From Flavobacteriales bacterium UBA7430 (GTDB taxonomy: Bacteria > Bacteroidota > Bacteroidia > Flavobacteriales > UBA7430), in contig DLQO01000074.1 of assembly GCA_002478765.1 (NCBI GenBank), positions 1 to 51,097 of the forward strand: 51,097 nt of DNA, read 5' to 3'. Positions 44,834-51,097 of this stretch are shown here, piece after piece (positions within the stretch are counted from its first letter, which is position 1; the number at the start of each line of letters is the position of its first letter). The translations under genes were made by a program, and so were the position numbers. The notes under the pieces were generated by a model, which was not told the origin of the DNA, made no database searches, and saw only the letters and a list, made by a program, of their open reading frames with translations.

Positions 44834-47719
44834 ATGAATACAAACTCATTTGCACTTCGCCACATCGGTCCCAGAGAAGAAGATGCCAAAGAAATGTTGG
44901 CAACCATTGGACTCAACACCATGGAGGAATTAATCAAGAAAACAATTCCTTCAAACATCAGACTTTCGAATGACTTGGATTTAAATGAGGCTATGAGTGA
45001 ACAAGAGTTTCTTGGTCACATCAAAAACATATCCAGTAAAAACAAAACTTTTAAAACGTACATTGGATTGGGGTACCATCCTACAGTACTCCCAAGTGTA
45101 ATCCAGAGAAACATCCTTGAAAACCCAGGGTGGTATACGGCCTATACACCGTATCAACCAGAAATTTCTCAGGGAAGACTTGAAGCTCTATTGAACTTTC
45201 AAACTATGGTCATTGACCTAACGGGAATGGAGATTGCAAATGCTTCCCTTCTGGATGAGGCAACTGCCGCATCAGAAGCAATGATTATGTTTTACAACGG
45301 CAGATCTCGTAAGAAGAAAAAATCAGATGCAAAACAATTTTTCGTTTCTGAGGATTGCTTACCTCAAACCATAAGTCTCCTAGAAACTCGTGCAGAACCT
45401 TTAGGTATTGAACTCATTTTGGGCAATCACCGTAACTATGTATGTAACGACAAGACTTTCGGGGTATTACTACAATACCCTGCAGCAACGGGCGAAGTTT
45501 ACAACTACAAAAAGATTGCAAATCAAGCACATGAAGCGGACGCTTTCGTTGCTGTAGCTGCTGACTTGTTGTCGTTAAGTTTGATAGAAGCTCCAGGATC
45601 CTGGGGAGCAGATGTTGTTGTCGGTTCCACGCAACGATTTGGAATCCCCATGGGATACGGAGGGCCTCATGCTGCTTATTTTGCAACAAAAGAGTCTTTC
45701 AAGAGAAATGTACCCGGACGTATGATTGGACTTTCCAGAGACGCAAACAATGAGCCTGCCTTGCGAATGGCTCTTCAAACGCGAGAGCAACACATAAAAA
45801 GAGAAAAAGCAACCTCAAACATTTGTACCGCTCAAGTACTTTTAGCGATTATGGCCGGAATGTATGCTGTATTTCATGGACCAAAAGGTATCACACATAT
45901 TGCAAGACGAATTCACAATCAAGCCAACGCACTCAATAAAGCGCTCAAGAACATCGGTTACACTCAAAAAAATGAGTGTTATTTCGACACTCTTTTGATT
46001 GACCTACATGAAGTAAGTGCTGAGAATGTTAACAAAATTGCCCTTGATGCAGAGATCAACTTCCTGTACATAGATGAAAATACGATAAGCATCAGCATCA
46101 ATGAAACAACAACTCTAGACGACCTTAATGACATTCTAAGTGTTCTTGCCTTTGCAAAAGCAAAAGACTTTGATAGAATAACGGACATACACGATTCATC
46201 ACCAATCTCAGAGAGACAAGAAAGAAAAACAGATTTTATGCAACATAAAATCTTCAACACTTACCATTCTGAAACTGAAATGATGCGTTACATCAAAAAA
46301 CTAGAACGCAAAGACTTATCATTAACCCATTCTATGATTGCGCTGGGTTCGTGTACAATGAAACTCAATGCAGCTTCTGAAATGCTACCACTCAATGAAA
46401 GTAACTTCAGTGCTCTTCATCCATTTATCCCTATAGATCAGGCAGAAGGTTATCAAGAAATTTTCAAAGCGCTTGAAAAAGATCTTTGTGAAATAACCGG
46501 CTTCGCGGGGATGTCTTTACAACCAAATTCAGGTGCACAGGGAGAATATGCAGGCTTAATGGTGATACGAGCTTATCATCGATCTAGAGGAGATTTCCAA
46601 AGAAATATAACACTTATACCCTCTTCTGCACACGGAACAAACCCCGCATCTGCAGTCATGGCAGGAATGAACGTTGTTGTCGTAAAATGCGACGAGATGG
46701 GTAACATTGACCTCAATGATTTAAAAGAAAAGTCTGAAACTCATGCACATGAACTTTCAGCACTAATGATTACCTACCCCTCTACACACGGCGTCTTCGA
46801 GAAGTCCATAAAAGAAATCACCAACATCATTCATGAAAATGGCGGACAAGTCTATATGGATGGTGCAAATATGAATGCTCAAGTTGGGCTCACATCTCCA
46901 GGAGAAATAGGGGCTGATGTATGTCATCTCAATCTACACAAAACCTTTGCGATACCTCACGGTGGCGGGGGGCCAGGAATGGGACCTATCGGCGTGGCAA
47001 AGCAATTGGTTGAGTTTCTTCCAGGACATCCAGTCATTGAATGTGGTGGTGAAAAGAGCATCTCAGCAATTTCAGCTGCTCCCTGGGGGTCTGCATTAAT
47101 ATTATTAATATCATACGGTTACATCAAAATGCTTGGCGCATCAGGGCTTAAAAAGGCTACAGAATATGCCATACTGAATGCAAACTACATGAAAGTTAAA
47201 TTAGAGAAAGACTACAAAATTCTCTACAGCGGAGAGAATGGCTGCGTCGCTCATGAAATGATTCTTGAATGTAGAGATTTAAAAGCACTAAGTGGAATTG
47301 ATGTTACAGATATAGCAAAGCGACTGATGGATTACGGTTATCATGCTCCTACAGTATCATTTCCAGTAGTAGGAACCTTAATGATAGAACCTACCGAGAG
47401 TGAAAGTAAAGAAGAAATAGATCGATTTTGTGAAGCCTTAATAAGCATCAAATCCGAAATCAATCAAGTTATAGATGGCGATTTTGACGCGGAAGACAAC
47501 CTTCTTAAAAATGCTCCACATACATTAAGTGAGAGTACAAGTGATCATTGGAAATACACCTATACTCGACAGCAAGCAGCATTTCCGTTAACTTGGGTTA
47601 GTGAAAATAAATTTTGGCCGGCTGTAAAAAAAATCGATCAGGCATACGGAGACCGAAATCTAATATGCTCATGTCCTGACGTAAACAGCTATGAAAAAAG
47701 CACTTATGAGATGTCGTAA
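44834..47719 (+). CDS. gcvP: Glycine dehydrogenase (decarboxylating), P-protein
   Basis: The P-protein decarboxylates glycine in the glycine cleavage system and passes the aminomethyl group to GcvH. The 961-residue form is the fused homodimer type with both halves. The PLP lysine is K703 in HLNLHKTFAIPHGGGGPG; other family stretches are SFALRHIGPREEDAKEML at the start, LDEATAASEAM and SANGAQGEYAGL-like SGAQGEYAGL. gcvT and gcvH are not adjacent. The 96-bp upstream gap does not contain a recognisable glycine riboswitch. Confidence 0.97.
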   Translation: MNTNSFALRHIGPREEDAKEMLATIGLNTMEELIKKTIPSNIRLSNDLDLNEAMSEQEFLGHIKNISSKNKTFKTYIGLGYHPTVLPSVIQRNILENPGWYTAYTPYQPEISQGRLEALLNFQTMVIDLTGMEIANASLLDEATAASEAMIMFYNGRSRKKKKSDAKQFFVSEDCLPQTISLLETRAEPLGIELILGNHRNYVCNDKTFGVLLQYPAATGEVYNYKKIANQAHEADAFVAVAADLLSLSLIEAPGSWGADVVVGSTQRFGIPMGYGGPHAAYFATKESFKRNVPGRMIGLSRDANNEPALRMALQTREQHIKREKATSNICTAQVLLAIMAGMYAVFHGPKGITHIARRIHNQANALNKALKNIGYTQKNECYFDTLLIDLHEVSAENVNKIALDAEINFLYIDENTISISINETTTLDDLNDILSVLAFAKAKDFDRITDIHDSSPISERQERKTDFMQHKIFNTYHSETEMMRYIKKLERKDLSLTHSMIALGSCTMKLNAASEMLPLNESNFSALHPFIPIDQAEGYQEIFKALEKDLCEITGFAGMSLQPNSGAQGEYAGLMVIRAYHRSRGDFQRNITLIPSSAHGTNPASAVMAGMNVVVVKCDEMGNIDLNDLKEKSETHAHELSALMITYPSTHGVFEKSIKEITNIIHENGGQVYMDGANMNAQVGLTSPGEIGADVCHLNLHKTFAIPHGGGGPGMGPIGVAKQLVEFLPGHPVIECGGEKSISAISAAPWGSALILLISYGYIKMLGASGLKKATEYAILNANYMKVKLEKDYKILYSGENGCVAHEMILECRDLKALSGIDVTDIAKRLMDYGYHAPTVSFPVVGTLMIEPTESESKEEIDRFCEALISIKSEINQVIDGDFDAEDNLLKNAPHTLSESTSDHWKYTYTRQQAAFPLTWVSENKFWPAVKKIDQAYGDRNLICSCPDVNSYEKSTYEMS

Positions 47720-47769
47720 TTATTAAAAACGGTATCTTGTAAGACATTGAACAAAATTGAACCGCCCCC

Positions 47770-49623
47770 ATGAAAGAAAATATATTTTTTACGATTTGTC
47801 TGTTGGTTTCATCAATAATATTTGCACAGGAAAAACCCAGAAAAGACATCGATTTTATCGAAAAGATTACCAGAATGAGCCGATCAGTAGACAATAATTA
47901 CATTTGGTCAGATGATTTTTCAGATCCAAACACGTGGGTTATAGATCATGACCAGTCAAAATGTAATTTAGACTGGGAAATAGGAACTGATTTATCTTGT
48001 GGAGGTATTCACCCCATAGAAACAATCGCCTCACCATCGTATGAAAATGGTTATGCCATGATTGATTCTGATGAATATGGAGGAGAAAATGCTGGAGCCG
48101 AAGTGGAAGATTCATGGTTTACAACAGCAGACGCAATCAATCTATCAAACAACGAACGTATTGTTATTGAATTCGAAACATGGTATCAATCATTTTCAAG
48201 CGAAAAATGCTTCTTAGTGACAAGCACCACCAATGAAGATTGGCCACAGTTAGATCCAGACTTTGATGCCCGTACCAATCCAAATGTTTACGAAGTATTT
48301 CCAAGTATTTCAGGAGAACCAAGAGAAAACGTAGGCGCTAACCCAACCCTGTATCGAATAAACATAAGTGAATCTGCTGGAAATCAAGAAAAAGTCTGGA
48401 TTCGTTTTCACTGGACAGGCACATATGGCTATGCTTGGTTTATAGATGATGTTGCACTCATTGAGCAACCCAAAAATGACATCATTCTTAACTCTGCCTG
48501 GATGACGAATGGAAGTATCGTTGAGTATGGTCGAATTCCTGTTTCTCAAACAAGCGATACGCTTATATTGGGCGGAGTTGTGAGTAATTTTGGTATTGAT
48601 GCACAAGAAAATGTCCGTTTAAACGTGTCCATAAGAGATCAAAACGATAACGAAATTATTGACAATTCAGCCACGTTGCCTCTTTTGAAAAATGACAGCA
48701 TCGCTATTTATAGTTTGCCCACTGCCTCAAACATAACATCGGGTTCCTACCAATTAATAGCAAGTGCTAGTTCTGACTTAGACAATGATTCCATAGGAGA
48801 TCATTACACAACAAACAATACGTACACTCGAAACTTTGAAATTACAGACGAACTATATTCCGTTGATGGAATAGGTGTGTATGAAGAAAGTAAACGATCC
48901 CTATCATCTATGGGTACAAACAGTTTTATTGAAGACCAAGATGGACTGGTTATGATGGTTTACTACAGAATCATAGAACAAACAGATGTATCGGGTATCG
49001 AAATTGCAATCACAAAAGACACGGAACCGGGAGCCTATGCATACCCTTTTATCCTTGATGGTGAGGCAAGATTAAATGTAGATGTTTATGATGATCGAGT
49101 TACACAAAACATGGAGGACAATATTGTCAAGCAATGGCATATTGATGCTGGAAAAATGTGGCTCCCCTTACCAAAAACTACGCTTAACCCGGGGGTGTAT
49201 TATGCTTGTGTGGAACTATTTTCCGAATATGGAAAAAGCCACATCAACATTTACGACGATAATACGATCATTCAACCCGACGGTGTATCCAACATCTACT
49301 CACCTCATGACGATCAAATATACACAAATGGCAATGCGTTTGCGATTCGACTTGGGCTGAATAACTTTGTCAATCTTGATGAAAAGCATCAAGAATCTTC
49401 ACACATCTTCCCTAACCCTGCTACAAACGAATTTAGCGTTCGCTCAACAAAACCGTTTACCAAAGTTGAAATCATCAATGTGTTGGGTGAGATTGTATGT
49501 GTTAAAAAAAGAGACAGCAGACTTAGCGAAACATTTAATATCTCTGGAGAGGAGTCTGGCATATATCTTGTAAGGATATCTAATGAGATCACACAAACCA
49601 CACAAAGGCTTGTCATTAAATAA
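47770..49623 (+). CDS. T9SS-secreted protein with choice-of-anchor-J/cleaved-adhesin-like domain
   Basis: A 617-residue exported protein: signal peptide to about 19 (ending IFAQ), then a jelly-roll domain (about 45-240; WSDDFSDPNTWVIDHDQSK, NLDWEIG, STTNEDWPQLDPDFDARTN, VWIRFHWTGTYGYAWFIDDV) typical of choice-of-anchor-J/cleaved adhesin modules, a middle region of CARDB/Ig-like strands (about 255-360), a further beta domain, and a type A T9SS sorting domain (about 535-617; HIFPNPATNEFSVRSTK, SGIYLVRISNE). It is a likely surface or secreted adhesin with no visible catalytic site. The next gene is a paralogue, making a tandem pair. Confidence 0.9.
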   Translation: MKENIFFTICLLVSSIIFAQEKPRKDIDFIEKITRMSRSVDNNYIWSDDFSDPNTWVIDHDQSKCNLDWEIGTDLSCGGIHPIETIASPSYENGYAMIDSDEYGGENAGAEVEDSWFTTADAINLSNNERIVIEFETWYQSFSSEKCFLVTSTTNEDWPQLDPDFDARTNPNVYEVFPSISGEPRENVGANPTLYRINISESAGNQEKVWIRFHWTGTYGYAWFIDDVALIEQPKNDIILNSAWMTNGSIVEYGRIPVSQTSDTLILGGVVSNFGIDAQENVRLNVSIRDQNDNEIIDNSATLPLLKNDSIAIYSLPTASNITSGSYQLIASASSDLDNDSIGDHYTTNNTYTRNFEITDELYSVDGIGVYEESKRSLSSMGTNSFIEDQDGLVMMVYYRIIEQTDVSGIEIAITKDTEPGAYAYPFILDGEARLNVDVYDDRVTQNMEDNIVKQWHIDAGKMWLPLPKTTLNPGVYYACVELFSEYGKSHINIYDDNTIIQPDGVSNIYSPHDDQIYTNGNAFAIRLGLNNFVNLDEKHQESSHIFPNPATNEFSVRSTKPFTKVEIINVLGEIVCVKKRDSRLSETFNISGEESGIYLVRISNEITQTTQRLVIK

Positions 49624-49638
49624 ATAGAAAAATAACAG

Positions 49639-49682
49639 CAAAAAAGGCCCCTCCAAACTCGTTTTGCAGGGGCTTTTTTTTT
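49639..49682 (+). terminator. Rho-independent terminator between the tandem T9SS genes
   Basis: An imperfect stem (AAAAAAGGCCCCTCCAAA with TTTTGCAGGGGCTTTTTT, about 49639-49656 and 49662-49680) closes a short loop and ends in a long T run. It separates the two paralogous genes into independent transcripts. Confidence 0.82.
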
Positions 49683-49799
49683 TAGTGTTTCATTACAAGA
49701 TTTATTTGTATGTGAAGCATCTCTATAATATACAGCCTGTAAATAATAAATAAAAATTTGTGCATGTAATTTATTACCAATCAATAAAACCATTTTATT

Positions 49800-51097
49800 A
49801 TGAAAAAAATTAACTTATTAATGATTTATGCAAGTACCATCTCCTTAATGGTTGCTCAAAATGTAGCACTAGAAAAAGTGAACATTACACAAGAAGAACT
49901 CCGAACTACAAAAACATTAAACTACACTCCATCTACAAACGACAGGAACCCACTTCAAACAGCAGCCACGCCATTGTGGTCTGATGATTTCTCAGATCCA
50001 ACTACTTGGACATTGGGTCATGCTCCCGGTAGTAATTTAGACTGGGTCATTGGTAGAGGATTCGATACAGAAAATCCGTTATCAACAATCAACTCTTCGA
50101 GTAAATTAAATGGCTTTGCTTTTTTAGACTCCTACAGATATACTCTTGATAACCAAAGTGAAGAACAATCTTCATGGATCACTACCGCTACACCTATTAA
50201 TCTTAGCAGTAATGAAAATCTGGTCCTGCAGTTTGAAACCTATCATTATAATTTTAAATCTAAGTGTTATGTTGTCATCAGTTCAACAAATGAGGATTGG
50301 CCAGACTTAGACCCAAACTTTGATGCAGAAACAGATGAAAGAGTGTATGAACTATTTGAGGGAGTAGAAATATTTGATGGTGTTAGAAAAAACCCTACGC
50401 TAACCCGCTTAAACATAAGTAAAATTGCAGGAGGTGAAGAAAATATTTGGGTTCGTTTTCATTGGACCGGAAAAGCTTATACCTGGCTTATTGACGATGT
50501 ATCTATCAATGAACAACCAAACAATGACATCGTTATGAACACTGGATTTATTAGCAGCGATGGATTGGAATATGGGCGAATTCCTGTAACTCAGCAGAAA
50601 GTAGAATACTTACTTAGAGGAGAAGTCTTTAATTTCGGGAGCGAAGACCAGACGGACGTGCAAATGAACATGAAGGTCTTGGATTCCAACAATAACGAGA
50701 TGTTTGGTACCATTGTCTCTAGTGATTTGATAAAAAAAGACAGCACATACCTACTTCAAAACTTTGTTCGTGACTTTAATCCCTTGGAACCGGATAACTA
50801 CAAATTAGATTTCACTGTATCATCAGGGATGGATAAAGAAGGTGGAGCTAACTTCACGAACAACCAATATAAAAGAAACTTTCAAATCACGAAAGATTTG
50901 TATTCATTAGATGGAATTGGTATTTATGAGATTGCTTTTTTGAAAAGTGAATATGGAACAGCACGATTCCAAAACAATTCCGATGGTCTTGTTTTAATGA
51001 CCATGTACAACATAACAGAGCCTACAAAAATTTCAGGTTTGGAAGTTGGTATCGCTTCAGGATCGAAGGAAAATGCAGAAATCTCTCCTTTTATCCT
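49800..51097 (+). CDS. Paralogue of the preceding T9SS-type protein, cut by window end
   Basis: The frame opens at ATG 49800 and stays open to the end of the window (432 codons). It has a signal peptide (ending LMVAQ, about residue 20) and the same jelly-roll as the gene before it: LWSDDFSDPTTWTLGH, NLDWVIG, SSTNEDWPDLDPNFDAET, IWVRFHWTGKAYTWLIDDV. After it come the same CARDB-like strands (EYGRIPVTQQ, LYSLDGIGIYE). The C-terminal sorting domain is presumably outside the window. Shared blocks line up along the whole visible length, so this is a tandem duplication that has since diverged. The upstream 118 bp contain the terminator of the first gene and no certain promoter. Confidence 0.9.
   Translation, partial: MKKINLLMIYASTISLMVAQNVALEKVNITQEELRTTKTLNYTPSTNDRNPLQTAATPLWSDDFSDPTTWTLGHAPGSNLDWVIGRGFDTENPLSTINSSSKLNGFAFLDSYRYTLDNQSEEQSSWITTATPINLSSNENLVLQFETYHYNFKSKCYVVISSTNEDWPDLDPNFDAETDERVYELFEGVEIFDGVRKNPTLTRLNISKIAGGEENIWVRFHWTGKAYTWLIDDVSINEQPNNDIVMNTGFISSDGLEYGRIPVTQQKVEYLLRGEVFNFGSEDQTDVQMNMKVLDSNNNEMFGTIVSSDLIKKDSTYLLQNFVRDFNPLEPDNYKLDFTVSSGMDKEGGANFTNNQYKRNFQITKDLYSLDGIGIYEIAFLKSEYGTARFQNNSDGLVLMTMYNITEPTKISGLEVGIASGSKENAEISPFI

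Noticed and set aside
1..51097. CRISPR arrays, direct-repeat clusters, insertion sequences, prophage or toxin-antitoxin modules.
   Set aside because: None was visible on reading both strands; gene order and coding style are uniform, apart from the pirin pseudogene.

Overview
The window is an AT-rich, densely packed chromosomal segment from a member of the Bacteroidota, most likely a marine or aquatic Flavobacteriales bacterium. The evidence is consistent across the window: several genes are preceded by the TAnnTTTG -7 box used by the Bacteroidota sigma factor, Shine-Dalgarno sites are scarce, two secreted proteins carry type IX secretion (T9SS) C-terminal sorting domains, a TonB-dependent receptor has a carboxypeptidase-like N-terminal domain, and there are family markers such as DUF349, DUF3276/PUR, DUF1573 lipoprotein, long NusB, ribonuclease Y and a 6S-like RNA. 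I see no prophage, insertion sequence, CRISPR array or integron. Most of the window is housekeeping sequence with a few accessory or decaying genes.

Left third (1-15.7 kb): the 3' end of a tRNA-Gly and its terminator; a TPR-like/OB-like protein of unknown function; a DUF349 repeat protein; uvrB; sppA; an exported bleomycin-hydrolase-like cysteine peptidase; ndk divergent from a DHH phosphoesterase; two tandem cyclophilin-FKBP fusion prolyl isomerases (one lipoprotein, one without a signal); a PhoD-like exported protein that has lost its metal ligands; and an S4-domain RNA-binding protein translationally coupled to release factor 3.

Middle (15.7-31 kb): an exported thioredoxin-fold protein; ferritin; a minus-strand run of GH3 enzyme, deoxynucleoside kinase and class III aminotransferase; a DUF2797 protein with a Cys cluster and GIY-YIG-like motifs; an M23 peptidase followed by a TonB-dependent receptor; then a cell-division/RNA cluster of coiled-coil protein, zapA, 6S-like RNA and rny. 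Downstream of rny lies a pirin pseudogene with three stop codons and two frameshifts, followed by mqnA and a DUF456 membrane protein.

Right third (31-51 kb): purB; the nusB-DUF1573-yajC operon; leucine dehydrogenase; an ABC exporter half with a non-consensus Walker B; a PUR-family protein; a membrane-anchored unknown; a T9SS-secreted M43 metalloprotease; ftsK with a LolA-like gene; a UbiA-like membrane protein; gcvP; and two tandem paralogous exported proteins, the first with a T9SS tail and the second cut by the window edge.

I found no convincing new multi-gene system. The best leads are the PhoD-like pseudoenzyme, the DUF2797 protein as a possible GIY-YIG enzyme, the decaying pirin gene, the small coiled-coil partner of zapA, and the paired dual-domain immunophilins.
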